Shown one piece after another: positions 37,752 through 46,453 of a stretch of 64,000 bases of DNA (position 1 is its first letter; every line of letters begins with the position of its first letter). Made by a program: the position numbers and the translations under genes. The notes below the pieces were generated by a model. It saw only the letters and a program-made list of their open reading frames with translations, had not been told where the DNA came from and ran no database searches. The stretch is from Oscillospiraceae bacterium (GTDB lineage Bacteria > Bacillota > Clostridia > Oscillospirales > Acutalibacteraceae), in NCBI GenBank assembly GCA_015066595.1, contig SVNZ01000001.1, positions 310,001 through 374,000 on the forward strand. The letters are read 5' to 3'.

Positions 37752-39096
37752 TTATTTGACCCTCTTTCAAAATCTCTTGTGCTACTAAAAGCAACTGCTC
37801 TTTATTATTGCTCACTGTGCTGTTTATCACCATATTGAGTAGCGTATTGAGTGTTTGACCAATTTGCTCACCTGTTAAATCAAACATATGTATCAAGTCT
37901 TTGCCATTAACTTCCAAATCTTTTAAACTGTAACACTCGTTATTCGAAACAATTTCATTAAATTGCTTTTCAACAGTTGAAAGATCAGATAATTTTTCTT
38001 CTCTTTTGTACTGTGATTGAGCTAAAACATCCGCTGTTTGCATTATGAGTAAATTAGAAAACGCTTCTTGACCAATATCTTTAAGATAAGTTTTAATCAA
38101 AGCTTTGTCAGCTGACAATTCATCACCATGATGTTCTATTAAGACAAGCACCTTACCAATAAAAGTGTTAGGAAATTTAAGTCTTTTTAAAATAGTGTTT
38201 GCCATAGCAGCGCTGAGTTTTTCGTGATTTTTATAATGGTTACGACCTTCGATGTCAGTAGAAACAGTCATCGGTTTGCCGATATCGTGAAACAGTAAAG
38301 CTGTACGCACAATATCATCAGCAGGCGAATTTTTTATAGCAGATACAGTATGACGCCACAAATCCTTATTATGATGTAATGACTTTTGGTCAAAATTAAA
38401 CATTACAGAAATTTCCGGAATAATAACAGCTATAACATCTTTATATCGACGCAAAATAAAATCAACATGGTCACCACATATAAGCTTTGAAAACTCTTTT
38501 AGTATTCTCTCAACAGAAACGTTAGAAAGAAGTTCTTTATTTTTTAAAATAGATTCTGCGGTTTTTTGTTCAATAGAATATCCGTAAATAGACGCAAACC
38601 TGAGTGCACGTATAATACGCAGTGCATCCTCAGTAAATCGAGTATCAGCATCACCGATGCATCTGATAACACCATATTGAAGATCCATCAAACCATTAAA
38701 CTCATCGACAAGTCCAGCTCTGTCGTTATACGCAAGAGCATTGATAGTGAAATCTCGACGTGACAAATCGTCTTTCAAATTTTTTGAAAAAAAGACTTCA
38801 TCAGGATGTCTGGAATCACCATATTCGCCATCAGTACGGTATGTAGTTATCTCGTAATTCTTATTATCTATAACAACACATATAGTGCCAAAGCGTGCAC
38901 CAACATCAACGGTGGTATATGAAGAAAAACATTCTTTTATCTCATCAGGAGTAGCGTTGGTAGTAAAATCCCAGTCAGAGACTTCTCTGGTACTTAAAAT
39001 ATCACGAATACAACCACCAACAGCAAAACATTCAAAGCCACACTCTTCAAGTGTATTTATGATAAGTAACGGTATTTTTGGCAAATCAATCTTCAT
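37744..39096 (-). CDS. cca: CCA tRNA nucleotidyltransferase / poly(A) polymerase family with HD domain
   Basis: A 450-residue class II nucleotidyltransferase. The N-terminal GGCIRD and metal-binding SDWDFTT (D41, D43) blocks, the RRDFTINALAYN motif and RFTEDALRIIRALRFAS are typical. An HD domain (HDIGKP, near residue 268) and a C-terminal region follow. It adds or repairs the 3' CCA of tRNA; without the rest of the genome I cannot exclude a partial activity such as A-adding. GGTGGTGAG precedes ATG 39096. Confidence 0.9.
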   Translation of the reverse strand: MKIDLPKIPLLIINTLEECGFECFAVGGCIRDILSTREVSDWDFTTNATPDEIKECFSSYTTVDVGARFGTICVVIDNKNYEITTYRTDGEYGDSRHPDEVFFSKNLKDDLSRRDFTINALAYNDRAGLVDEFNGLMDLQYGVIRCIGDADTRFTEDALRIIRALRFASIYGYSIEQKTAESILKNKELLSNVSVERILKEFSKLICGDHVDFILRRYKDVIAVIIPEISVMFNFDQKSLHHNKDLWRHTVSAIKNSPADDIVRTALLFHDIGKPMTVSTDIEGRNHYKNHEKLSAAMANTILKRLKFPNTFIGKVLVLIEHHGDELSADKALIKTYLKDIGQEAFSNLLIMQTADVLAQSQYKREEKLSDLSTVEKQFNEIVSNNECYSLKDLEVNGKDLIHMFDLTGEQIGQTLNTLLNMVINSTVSNNKEQLLLVAQEILKEGQING

Positions 39097-39279
39097 ATTC
39101 TCACCACCTTTTTTATTTCAATTTACTAACATTATAGCATAATATAGGCAATTTTCAATTACTAATGAGCTTTTTAAAGCGATACATAGTAATATATTTT
39201 TATGAGAGTTTCTTTTCCAAACTAAAAGCTCTTCAAACTGCTCACAATAAAAGTGGCAACAGAAAAGGAGAGTGATAAT

Positions 39280-40266
39280 TTGCACGCATTAAAAAAATCA
39301 AAAACAGTTGCCATCATATTAGTCTTAATATTAACTTTAGGCTTTATAAATGTAAATGCACAGAATAATGATACTAAAAAAGTTATACTAGGTGGTACGC
39401 CCTTTGGATTAAAACTATTCACTAACGGAGTAATAGTAATAGAAGTAAACGGGGACAATTCACCTGCAAAAAATGCTGATATAAAAGTAAATGACCTGAT
39501 TACAAAAGTAAATGGACAGGAAATCACATCGAATGAAATTTTAAAAAGTTATATCGAAAACTCAAAAGGTGAAGAACTTAATCTTCAGATATTAAGAAAC
39601 GGTATGGAAATATCTAAAACTATTATTCCCGTGAAAGATGAGAATAATAACTATGTGGCTGGTATGTGGATAAGAGATTCAACAGCCGGAATCGGTACTG
39701 TAACCTACTTTGACTATGACACAAAAACCTTCGGTGCTTTAGGACACGGTATTTGTGATAAAGACACCGGTATGCTGATGCCACTTAGAAATGGAGAAAT
39801 TATGTCGGCAACTATCAGTAATTATAACAAAGCACAAGAAGGTGTCATAGGAGGACTCAACGGATATTTTGACTCTGAGATAATAGGAAGTATCACCGTG
39901 AACAATGGTTACGGAATATATGGAACGTATGAACACACTGATAACACAACAGTCATAGAAGTTGCGAACGATGATGAAATTAAAGAAGGAAAAGCGACTA
40001 TACTGTCAACAATAGAAGAAAACAAAACCGAAGAATTTGATGTAGAAATAACAAAAGTTGCTATAAACGAGAATAATGGACAGAATATGATAATTAAAGT
40101 AACTGACCAAGAGCTGCTTAATAAAACAGGCGGTATAGTACAAGGTATGAGCGGTTCCCCTATCTTACAAAACGGAAAGCTTGTAGGTGCTGTAACCCAT
40201 GTTTTTATAAATTCGCCGGAAAAAGGATACGGAATCGCTATTTCAAATATGCTGAGTAACTGCTAA
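39280..40266 (+). CDS. spoIVB: SpoIVB peptidase
   Basis: A 328-residue serine peptidase of family S55. A signal anchor (about 6-26), a PDZ domain (about 48-118) and the S55 domain follow, with ALGHGICD (catalytic His) and GMSGSPIL (catalytic Ser). Made in the forespore, it triggers the SigK checkpoint in species that have one. I choose TTG 39280 because AAAGGAG is 8 nt upstream and the frame then begins directly at the basic tip of the signal anchor. A CATAGTA at 39185-39191 resembles forespore -10 elements, without a clear -35. spo0A follows, as is conserved. Confidence 0.93.
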   Translation: MHALKKSKTVAIILVLILTLGFINVNAQNNDTKKVILGGTPFGLKLFTNGVIVIEVNGDNSPAKNADIKVNDLITKVNGQEITSNEILKSYIENSKGEELNLQILRNGMEISKTIIPVKDENNNYVAGMWIRDSTAGIGTVTYFDYDTKTFGALGHGICDKDTGMLMPLRNGEIMSATISNYNKAQEGVIGGLNGYFDSEIIGSITVNNGYGIYGTYEHTDNTTVIEVANDDEIKEGKATILSTIEENKTEEFDVEITKVAINENNGQNMIIKVTDQELLNKTGGIVQGMSGSPILQNGKLVGAVTHVFINSPEKGYGIAISNMLSNC

Positions 40267-40333
40267 AATGCTTTGATATAATAAGCGATTTCACTCAGTA
40301 AACTGATTTTTTTAAATTTTTTCATCATAACTA

Positions 40334-40362
40334 TTGCTATTTTTACCAATTTATGGTAATAT
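40334..40362 (+). promoter_or_regulatory. Candidate promoter of spo0A with overlapping inverted repeat
   Basis: TTGCTA (40334-40339), 17-nt spacer, TAATAT (40357-40362), 32 nt upstream of spo0A. TTACCA ATTTA TGGTAA (40343-40359) is a perfect inverted repeat in the spacer that reaches the -10. No good 0A box is visible. Confidence 0.55.
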
Positions 40363-40394
40363 ACTTTCACAATCATAAATTGGGAGATGTAAAA

Positions 40395-41171
40395 ATGACA
40401 GAAAAACTGAAACTTCTGATGACTCATGACACTAATGAAAACACTGTAGAAACTCAAAATGCATTCATCGGCCACAACATTGTAACATCATTTTGCACTA
40501 AAGACGGAGAAGAACTTATCTCAAAAATCTGCAACACGCAGCCTGATGTAGTAATGATGGATCTCTTCATGACGAAGGTTGATGCGATTGGCGTAATGAG
40601 AACTATCAAGCAAAAAGGTCTTAGCCCTTCCCCTATGTTTATTGTCTACTCATCTTTTGACTCACCTGTTATAGAACGTGAGGTCATGAGTAGCGGTGCA
40701 ACTTACTTTGTGATTAAGCCATACGATATTGATAACCTGGCACAAAATATCGTAAGGCTTTTTAAAAGAAACAACACAAAGCAAAACGGTGGGATAAAGG
40801 CTATCAACGATGACTTTTCAATTGAAGTTAAAGTCACAGAAATTTTGCACCAAATTGGTGTACCAGCTCACATCAAAGGATATCACTATCTGAGAGATTC
40901 TATAATGATGAGTATTGAAAAACCTGAAATCATAAATGCGGTAACAAAACAGCTGTATCCTTCTGTTGCTAAAAAGTACTCTACAACAAGCTCCAGAGTA
41001 GAGCGTGCTATCAGACACGCTATCGAAGTAGCTTGGGACAGAGGTGACGTAGAAGTACTCAACTCCTACTTTGGATATACTATCCAAGGTAGTCGCGGCA
41101 AACCAACAAACAGCGAGTTTATTGCAATGATTTCCGATAAACTAAGGCTACAAATGAAGTCTGCAAGTTAA
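40395..41171 (+). CDS. spo0A: Sporulation transcription factor Spo0A
   Basis: A 258-residue response regulator. The phospho-acceptor is D56 (DVVMMDLF), with the switch residues in VYSS and the conserved lysine in VIKPYD. The C-terminal Spo0A domain has the strongly conserved [15 protein letters not shown] recognition region. The receiver is divergent: the acidic pair near the N-terminus is His-Asp (H11, D12), and the usual MP after the phosphorylation site is MT. ATG 40395 is 8 nt after GGGAG. It is the master regulator of entry into sporulation. Confidence 0.95.
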   Translation: MTEKLKLLMTHDTNENTVETQNAFIGHNIVTSFCTKDGEELISKICNTQPDVVMMDLFMTKVDAIGVMRTIKQKGLSPSPMFIVYSSFDSPVIEREVMSSGATYFVIKPYDIDNLAQNIVRLFKRNNTKQNGGIKAINDDFSIEVKVTEILHQIGVPAHIKGYHYLRDSIMMSIEKPEIINAVTKQLYPSVAKKYSTTSSRVERAIRHAIEVAWDRGDVEVLNSYFGYTIQGSRGKPTNSEFIAMISDKLRLQMKSAS

Positions 41172-41185
41172 AGACGAAATGATAA

Positions 41186-41224
41186 ATAAGAGGGTGTTGT
41201 GATGTTTCACAGCACCCTCTTTGC
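41186..41224 (+). terminator. Terminator after spo0A
   Basis: AAGAGGGTG (41188-41196) pairs with CACCCTCTT (41213-41221), and the inner TTGTGA/TCACAG continues the stem around a TGTT loop. The T-tract is short (TTTG). Confidence 0.75.
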
Positions 41225-41225
41225 A

Positions 41226-41255
41226 TTGACATAAAAAACAGATATGTGATAAAAT
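41226..41255 (+). promoter_or_regulatory. Sigma-A type promoter for copA
   Basis: Consensus TTGACA (41226-41231), 18-nt spacer, TAAAAT (41250-41255), 40 nt upstream of the ATPase start. I see no CopY-type or CsoR-type operator in the spacer. Confidence 0.65.
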
Positions 41256-41295
41256 TATTATATAAACAGCAAACCTATTAGCTAAAGGTGATATT

Positions 41296-43659
41296 ATGAA
41301 GAAAGTTAAATTTGATATATCAGGTATGTCGTGCTCAGCTTGTTCTGCTCATATTGAAAACAAAGTCAACAGTCTTGATAATGTATCGTGTACAGTGAAT
41401 TTGTTGCAAAACTCTATGGTAGCTGAGTTTGACGAAAACACAGCTGATGAAAACATCATTATAGACGCAGTCAAAAGTGTAGGATACGGTGCGAAAATTC
41501 ACGACGATACAATAGCAAAAGATAAAAAAGCACTTGACACTAAGTTTATTAAGCTCATCATATCTATAATATTGCTAATACCGCTTATGGTAGTCGGTAT
41601 GGGACACATGTTTTCGCTACATATTGAGCCTACAATTTCTGTCATAATACAGATAATACTGACAGCTATCATTGTTGTGCTAAATTTTAAATATTTTACA
41701 AGCGGATTTAAGGGTCTTTTTAAGCTATCGCCTAATATGGACTCTCTTATTGCACTTGGTGCTACAGCATCAGTTGTATATAGTTTTTTTGCTATATTCA
41801 CCACTGATAACTACATTCATCATCTGTATTTTGAATCAGCTGCGATGATACTCACCTTTGTGTCAATCGGCAAATATTTTGAATCACGCTCAAAAGCAAA
41901 AACCTCTCAGGCAATATCAAAACTCATTGAGCTGTCTCCAGAAATGACGCTTGTTGTACGAGATGATAAAGAAATGCTGATTTCTACTGATGAAGTTGAA
42001 GTGGGAGATGTTGTCATCATAAAAAGCGGTGATAGAATATCTGTAGATGGAAAAGTTATCTATGGTAGTGGTTTTGCTGATGAATCCGCATTGACCGGCG
42101 AAAGTATGCACATAGAAAAAATAATATCAGACGATGTTTTTTGCGGTACAATGCTCAGCAACGGATATATAAAGGTAAAAGCAGAAAAAGTAAAAGGCGA
42201 CACAACGTTGTCAAAAATCATCGCTTTAGTTGAAGATGCTGCCTCTTCAAAAGCTCCTATCGCAAAAATCGCAGATACTGTAAGTAAGTTTTTTGTACCT
42301 ACTATTATTGCGCTGGCAATAATCACAACTTTCATCTGGAATCTGACTCAAAATGAATTTTCGACTGCTTTATCTTTTGGTATTGCGGTACTTGTAATAT
42401 CGTGTCCATGTGCACTGGGGCTTGCAACTCCAACTGCGATTATGGTTGCAACTGGTGTTGCTGCATCCAACTCGATTCTTATAAAATCATCTCAGGCGCT
42501 GGAAATACTCAGCAAAGCTAAAAATATTGTTTTTGATAAAACCGGCACGATAACAGAAGGAACACCACACGTAAGTGATGTAAAACTTTTCAGTAACATC
42601 AAAAAAGACGAGCTTCTAAAAATTGCTTCGAGTATAGAAAAGTTATCAAGTCACCCACTATCTTCTGCTATTATTGAGGAATACAAAGCAAGTGATTACT
42701 ATGAAGTGGAAAATTTTGAGAATATTACATCAAAAGGTATCAAAGGCACTATAAATGGTGTGACCTATAAAATCGGAAACAGCTCCTTTGCTAACCCAAG
42801 CAATATTAGTGATGATTCAAAAAAAGGCTTCACTAAGCTATACGTCAGCGATGACAGCGATACGCTCGGTATCATATATGTATCTGATAAAATAAAAGAA
42901 AGTAGCAAATTTGCTATTGAAAGCCTGAATCAGCTAGGTATCAACACATATATGCTTACAGGTGACAACGCAGATTCTGCAAACTATGTCAAGGAAAGAA
43001 CAGGCGTTTCAAACGTATTTTCAGCCCTTATGCCAGATGACAAGGAAAGAATTGTTAAAGACCTGAAAAACAGCGGTGTTACTATAATGGTTGGTGATGG
43101 TATCAACGACTCCCCTGCTCTTGTCAGTGCGGATGTTGGTATAGCAATAGGTGCAGGCACTGATATTGCTATTGACTCTGCTGATGTCATACTGACAAGA
43201 AGTGATTTGTCTGATGTACTGACCGCTGTAGAGCTAAGCAAAGCAACACTTAAAAACATTAAAGAAAACCTTTTCTGGGCTTTTATATATAACGTCATTT
43301 TCATTCCGATAGCAGCAGGAGCTCTCTACCCGGCTTTACATATAAGAATGGAGCCGATGTACGGTACAATCGCAATGAGCCTGAGCTCCATTTGTGTAGT
43401 AACAAACGCACTAAGGCTCAAACTATTTAAACCCAAAAAAGTAATAAAGGAGAATATTAACATGAAAACAATGATTATCGACGGAATGATGTGTATGCAC
43501 TGTAAGGCACATGTTGAGAAAGCACTCAACGCAATAGATGGTGTCAGTGCAACAGTGGACTTAGAAAGCAAGAGTGCAAGTGTTACGGGCGACGTTAGTA
43601 ACGAGGTCCTCAAAAAAGCTGTTATTGATGCCGGCTATACTGTGATTTCAATAGAATAA
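41296..43659 (+). CDS. copA: Copper-translocating P-type ATPase with N- and C-terminal HMA domains
   Basis: A 787-residue P1B-1 ATPase. An N-terminal HMA domain (GMSCSAC, residues 10-16) precedes eight membrane helices with the CPC ion motif (C370, C372), the TGES actuator loop, phosphorylated DKTG (D414), and GDGINDSPAL. It exports Cu(I). A linker after the last helix (KPKKVIKEN) joins a second HMA domain (GMMCMHC, C733 and C736) that looks like a CopZ chaperone fused in frame. An internal ribosome site and ATG lie at this junction (see the separate entry). Confidence 0.93.
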   Translation: MKKVKFDISGMSCSACSAHIENKVNSLDNVSCTVNLLQNSMVAEFDENTADENIIIDAVKSVGYGAKIHDDTIAKDKKALDTKFIKLIISIILLIPLMVVGMGHMFSLHIEPTISVIIQIILTAIIVVLNFKYFTSGFKGLFKLSPNMDSLIALGATASVVYSFFAIFTTDNYIHHLYFESAAMILTFVSIGKYFESRSKAKTSQAISKLIELSPEMTLVVRDDKEMLISTDEVEVGDVVIIKSGDRISVDGKVIYGSGFADESALTGESMHIEKIISDDVFCGTMLSNGYIKVKAEKVKGDTTLSKIIALVEDAASSKAPIAKIADTVSKFFVPTIIALAIITTFIWNLTQNEFSTALSFGIAVLVISCPCALGLATPTAIMVATGVAASNSILIKSSQALEILSKAKNIVFDKTGTITEGTPHVSDVKLFSNIKKDELLKIASSIEKLSSHPLSSAIIEEYKASDYYEVENFENITSKGIKGTINGVTYKIGNSSFANPSNISDDSKKGFTKLYVSDDSDTLGIIYVSDKIKESSKFAIESLNQLGINTYMLTGDNADSANYVKERTGVSNVFSALMPDDKERIVKDLKNSGVTIMVGDGINDSPALVSADVGIAIGAGTDIAIDSADVILTRSDLSDVLTAVELSKATLKNIKENLFWAFIYNVIFIPIAAGALYPALHIRMEPMYGTIAMSLSSICVVTNALRLKLFKPKKVIKENINMKTMIIDGMMCMHCKAHVEKALNAIDGVSATVDLESKSASVTGDVSNEVLKKAVIDAGYTVISIE
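43446..43659 (+). other. Internal ribosome site and in-frame start for a free CopZ-like chaperone
   Basis: AAAGGAG (43446-43452) lies 9 nt before ATG 43462, which is codon 723 of copA and in frame. Initiation here would give a 65-residue HMA protein of the size of the CopZ chaperone, starting MKTMIIDGMMCMHC. The site is better than that of many real genes in this window. It may be a relic of a separate copZ whose preceding stop was lost, or a working internal start that makes both products. The sequence does not show which. Confidence 0.45.
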
Positions 43660-43661
43660 AA

Positions 43662-43703
43662 AAGCAAAAAGGCTGTATGCTAATTGCATACAGCCTAAAT
43701 TTT
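43662..43703. terminator. Bidirectional terminator between copA and SPFH gene
   Basis: AGGCTGTATGC (43670-43680) pairs perfectly with GCATACAGCCT (43686-43696) around a 5-nt loop, with A-rich and T-rich flanks usable on both strands. Confidence 0.88.
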
Positions 43704-43709
43704 TACATA

Positions 43710-44621
43710 TTATTTTTCTGCATCAGCAGGCGTATCAGTTGAAAAAACCTCTTTGAAAGTAGTTGCCATAGTAGCAATACCTTGAAGCTCAGATGGGATA
43801 AAAATCTTTGTTGCTCTGCCATCTGCAACCTTCTGTAAAGACTCAAGGCTCTTCAATGCGATGACCTTATCAGATGGTGCTGCTTCGTTGAGCATTTTCA
43901 GCGCATCTGCATACGCTTTCTGTACAGCTAAGATAGCTTGTGCTTCACCGTCAGCTTCTCTGATTTTTGACTCTTTGACAGCGTCAGCTTTCAAAATAGC
44001 TGATTCTTTCAGACCTTCTGCAACGAGAATCTGGCTACGTTTTTCACCCTCTGCATCAAGAATACGAGCTCTACGTTCACGCTCAGCCTTCATTTGCTTT
44101 TCCATCGCATCTTGGATTTCACGTGGAGGCAAAATGTTTTTGAGCTCGACACGGATAACTCGAATACCCCATGCATCTGTTGCTTCGTCAAGGATAATTC
44201 TGATCTTGTCATTGATAGTATCACGAGAAGTAAGAGTGCTATCAAGCTCAAGATCACCTATGATGTTACGAAGAGTAGTAGCTGTCAGGTTTTCGATAGC
44301 ACTGAGTGGACGCTCAACACCGTATGTGTAAAGCTTAGGGTCTGTTATCTCAAAATATACTACAGTATCAATCTGCATTGTAACATTATCTCGAGTAATA
44401 ACAGGCTGTGGTGGGAAATCTACTACCTGTTCTTTTAATGACACTTTCTTTGAGATGCGGTCAATAAACGGAATTTTCAAGTGCAGTCCTGTGCCCCATG
44501 TTGCGTGATACGCACCAAGACGTTCCAAAACGAATGCGTGTGCCTGTGGTACGATTTTGATGTTGCTGACAACCAGCAGTAACAATACAACAACTAAAGC
44601 AATTAAAATAATTAGTTCCAT
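43710..44621 (-). CDS. SPFH/stomatin-family membrane protein (QmcA-like)
   Basis: A 303-residue protein with an N-terminal transmembrane helix (about 1-22) and an SPFH band-7 domain (VPQAHAFVLERLGAYHATW, VTMQIDTVVYFEITDPKLYTYG), then an Ala/Glu/Lys-rich coiled coil. Such proteins form oligomeric cages or membrane microdomains. The partner NfeD-like gene lies directly upstream, a known stomatin-NfeD pairing. Confidence 0.9.
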   Translation of the reverse strand: MELIILIALVVVLLLLVVSNIKIVPQAHAFVLERLGAYHATWGTGLHLKIPFIDRISKKVSLKEQVVDFPPQPVITRDNVTMQIDTVVYFEITDPKLYTYGVERPLSAIENLTATTLRNIIGDLELDSTLTSRDTINDKIRIILDEATDAWGIRVIRVELKNILPPREIQDAMEKQMKAERERRARILDAEGEKRSQILVAEGLKESAILKADAVKESKIREADGEAQAILAVQKAYADALKMLNEAAPSDKVIALKSLESLQKVADGRATKIFIPSELQGIATMATTFKEVFSTDTPADAEK

Positions 44622-44652
44622 ATATAACTTCCTTTCTGATAATATAGTTTTA

Positions 44653-45078
44653 TCACTGGGTTAATTCTACGAGAAGCTTTGCGCCTTCGATAGCTTTAAC
44701 AACGACCTTACTGTCCTTTTTGATGATAGTATCATCAACGCTTTTTGCGCTCCAGATAGTTGAGCCGACTTTCACCTGACCGACTGACTGTACGTTGTCA
44801 ATATCTGTAACAACTACTGCAATTTTGCCGATATTTCTATCGGAATTAGTATATGTTTTTTTAGTGTCTAATACACGTTTTGAAAGTGGTCGTGTAACAA
44901 CTAAAGTAACTAACGCAACAACAACAGCAACAACAACCTGTAGCCATATTTTGTCAGTAAAAAGTGATGTGATACATCCACCTACAGCACCAACAGCAAA
45001 CCATATTGATACAAGCTGTGGAGTAAGCGCTTCTACTAAACCTAAAGCTATAGCTAATATAAGCCAAAAAATCGACAT
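44653..45078 (-). CDS. NfeD-family membrane protein
   Basis: A 141-residue short NfeD (NfeD1b type): two hydrophobic N-terminal segments (FWLILAIALGLVEAL, then VVVAVVVALVTLVVTRPL) and a C-terminal OB-fold of about 55 residues (VGQVKVGSTIWSAKS, SKVVVKAIEGAKLLVE). It normally partners the SPFH protein. The start is ATG 45078, 9 nt after GGAG; the longer frame to 45129 runs through the promoter, so it cannot be right. Confidence 0.88.
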   Translation of the reverse strand: MSIFWLILAIALGLVEALTPQLVSIWFAVGAVGGCITSLFTDKIWLQVVVAVVVALVTLVVTRPLSKRVLDTKKTYTNSDRNIGKIAVVVTDIDNVQSVGQVKVGSTIWSAKSVDDTIIKKDSKVVVKAIEGAKLLVELTQ

Positions 45079-45100
45079 TTTTCTCATCTCCTTTGATATA

Positions 45101-45129
45101 AGTATATCATCACAAAAAACCACCGTCAA
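45101..45129 (-). promoter_or_regulatory. Sigma-A type promoter for nfeD-SPFH
   Basis: Minus-strand TTGACG (45124-45129), exactly 17 nt, TATACT (45101-45106), 22 nt upstream of the chosen nfeD start. It is one of the best promoter matches in the window. Confidence 0.78.
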
Positions 45130-45178
45130 TGCAGATTTTTTTAAGTTTATGTTAAATCTTTGATATATAGAATATTTT

Positions 45179-45206
45179 TTGACTTTTTATTGCATTGTGG
45201 TATAAT
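45179..45206 (+). promoter_or_regulatory. Sigma-A type promoter for the DUF4364 gene
   Basis: TTGACT (45179-45184), 16-nt spacer, perfect TATAAT (45201-45206), 30 nt upstream of the gene. Confidence 0.75.
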
Positions 45207-45236
45207 AAAAGTGAATAAATCAAGGGTGGTGTAGAT

Positions 45237-45833
45237 ATGGCATTTGATACATTTGATGAGGGCATCAGCTTAGGCGGTGTCAGAAGTAAGACTGAAATAA
45301 GAACTCTTATCTGCTATATGTTCGATAAGGTCAACTCTCCTATGAAAAAGGATACGGTCATCACAGCTCTTTTACAAAAAGGATTAGCTAACTATTTTGA
45401 GTCATCTTCTTGCTTTGATGACCTTGTCAAGAACAACAATCTTGAGCTGGTTGATGAAGAAAAAAAGCTGTTTTTTATTACAGATGCCGGAAAAATGATT
45501 TCTACACAGCTTGAAGATACACTCGCTCTTACTGTAAAAGAAAAAGCGTGCGAATGTACACTTGCTCTTTTGGAACAAGAACGTATCGAAAAGGAAAACC
45601 TCGTCACTATCACAAAAACTGATAACGGATATAACGTAAACTGCACTATCTCCGGTGGCGATATGGATCTGCTCAGCTTTAACCTTTATGTTCCTGACAT
45701 CAGCATGGCAAGAATTGTCAGGAAAAACTTTCACAAAAACCCACAGCTTTTCTACAACGTGTCGGTTGCTATGCTAAGCCGAAATAAACAAGCTGTAAAC
45801 GACGCTTTAAAAGAGCTTAACTCAAGACTCTGA
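45237..45833 (+). CDS. DUF4364 family protein, probable winged-helix regulator
   Basis: A 198-residue cytosolic protein of the DUF4364 family common in Clostridia. The N-terminal half is predicted to be a winged helix (KTEIRTLICYMFDKVNSPMKKDTVITALLQKGLANYFE and the LELVDEEKKLFFITDAG wing); the C-terminal half is an alpha/beta domain ending with a helical tail. The target is not known. GGGTGGTG gives the ribosome site. It is convergent with bofA with no intergenic base between their stop codons. Confidence 0.82.
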   Translation: MAFDTFDEGISLGGVRSKTEIRTLICYMFDKVNSPMKKDTVITALLQKGLANYFESSSCFDDLVKNNNLELVDEEKKLFFITDAGKMISTQLEDTLALTVKEKACECTLALLEQERIEKENLVTITKTDNGYNVNCTISGGDMDLLSFNLYVPDISMARIVRKNFHKNPQLFYNVSVAMLSRNKQAVNDALKELNSRL

Positions 45834-46088
45834 TTACAACAAAGCTCCTGATATCACAAGCAAAGCAACCCCAGGTATTCCACCTGCTACTGATGTTATG
45901 AGTGAAAGCTCGGAAAAAGGTACCAAAACACCTGTGAATGATGATATTAGATTCACTACGACTAACGTTAGTGGACCACATAACAAAGATAAGAAAGCCC
46001 TCTTGCAGGGCTTTTTATTTTTGCCTAAAAAATGAATTATAGAAAACAATAAAAATGAACATAATACTGCAACAAAAATCCTTATCAT
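45834..46088 (-). CDS. BofA-family pro-SigK processing inhibitor
   Basis: An 84-residue membrane protein, the usual BofA size. Two hydrophobic helices are followed by the diagnostic C-terminal VPFSELSLITSVAGGIPGVALLV block. In Bacillus subtilis BofA holds the SpoIVFB protease inactive until the SpoIVB signal arrives; spoIVB is 6 kb away here. The start is ATG 46088, 6 nt from GGGGA; the frame to 46199 would run through the secG terminator. A terminator of the opposing gene lies inside the coding sequence. Confidence 0.82.
   Translation of the reverse strand: MIRIFVAVLCSFLLFSIIHFLGKNKKPCKRAFLSLLCGPLTLVVVNLISSFTGVLVPFSELSLITSVAGGIPGVALLVISGALL
45994..46022 (+). terminator. Intrinsic terminator of the DUF4364 transcript embedded in bofA
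   Basis: AAAGCCCT (45994-46001) pairs perfectly with AGGGCTTT (46007-46014) around a 5-nt loop and runs into TTTTTATTTTT on the plus strand. No closer terminator follows the DUF4364 stop at 45833. The DUF4364 mRNA should thus extend about 180 nt antisense into bofA. Confidence 0.75.
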
Positions 46089-46102
46089 AATTATCCCCAA
46101 AC

Positions 46103-46133
46103 AAAAAAAGACTATCGGAAAAGCCCGATAGTC
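46103..46133 (-). terminator. Intrinsic terminator after secG
   Basis: GACTATCGG (46110-46118) pairs with CCGATAGTC (46125-46133) around a 6-nt loop, and seven minus-strand Ts follow. It is located between secG and bofA. Confidence 0.88.
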
Positions 46134-46158
46134 AATTTTATGTGTTAAGTATTCAAAA

Positions 46159-46407
46159 TTATGCTGAGAAATAAGCAATAATATTGAGAGCAAGTACAAT
46201 CACAACAAAGCCGATAGCAACCCACTTAGTTGCTTTAGCGAGCATAGCGTCGATTGAACGAGCCTTATTCTTAGCAAAGAAAGTATCAGCACCGCCGGAT
46301 ACAACACCGAGTCCCTGCTGGTTGCCTTCCTGAAGAATAATAACGATAATCATAATCAAAGCTGCAACAATTAAAAGTGCACCTAAGATATAACCCCATA
46401 ATGACAT
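46159..46407 (-). CDS. secG: Preprotein translocase subunit SecG
   Basis: An 82-residue SecG with two membrane helices (about 4-24 and 60-80), the ILQEGNQQGLGVVSGG cytosolic loop and a FFAKNKARSIDAMLAK segment, all typical. It joins SecYE in protein export. AAGGAAG precedes ATG 46407. A promoter lies at 46454-46482 and a terminator follows, so it is probably monocistronic. Confidence 0.94.
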   Translation of the reverse strand: MSLWGYILGALLIVAALIMIIVIILQEGNQQGLGVVSGGADTFFAKNKARSIDAMLAKATKWVAIGFVVIVLALNIIAYFSA

Positions 46408-46453
46408 ATTTATCTTCCTTTCAAAAAAGTAGTAAGTCTTTATTAACTAGATA

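Noticed and set aside
39222..39527. 101-codon minus-strand frame opposite the start of spoIVB
   Set aside because: It overlaps the recognised signal anchor and PDZ region of SpoIVB; the apparent hydrophobicity comes from that segment.
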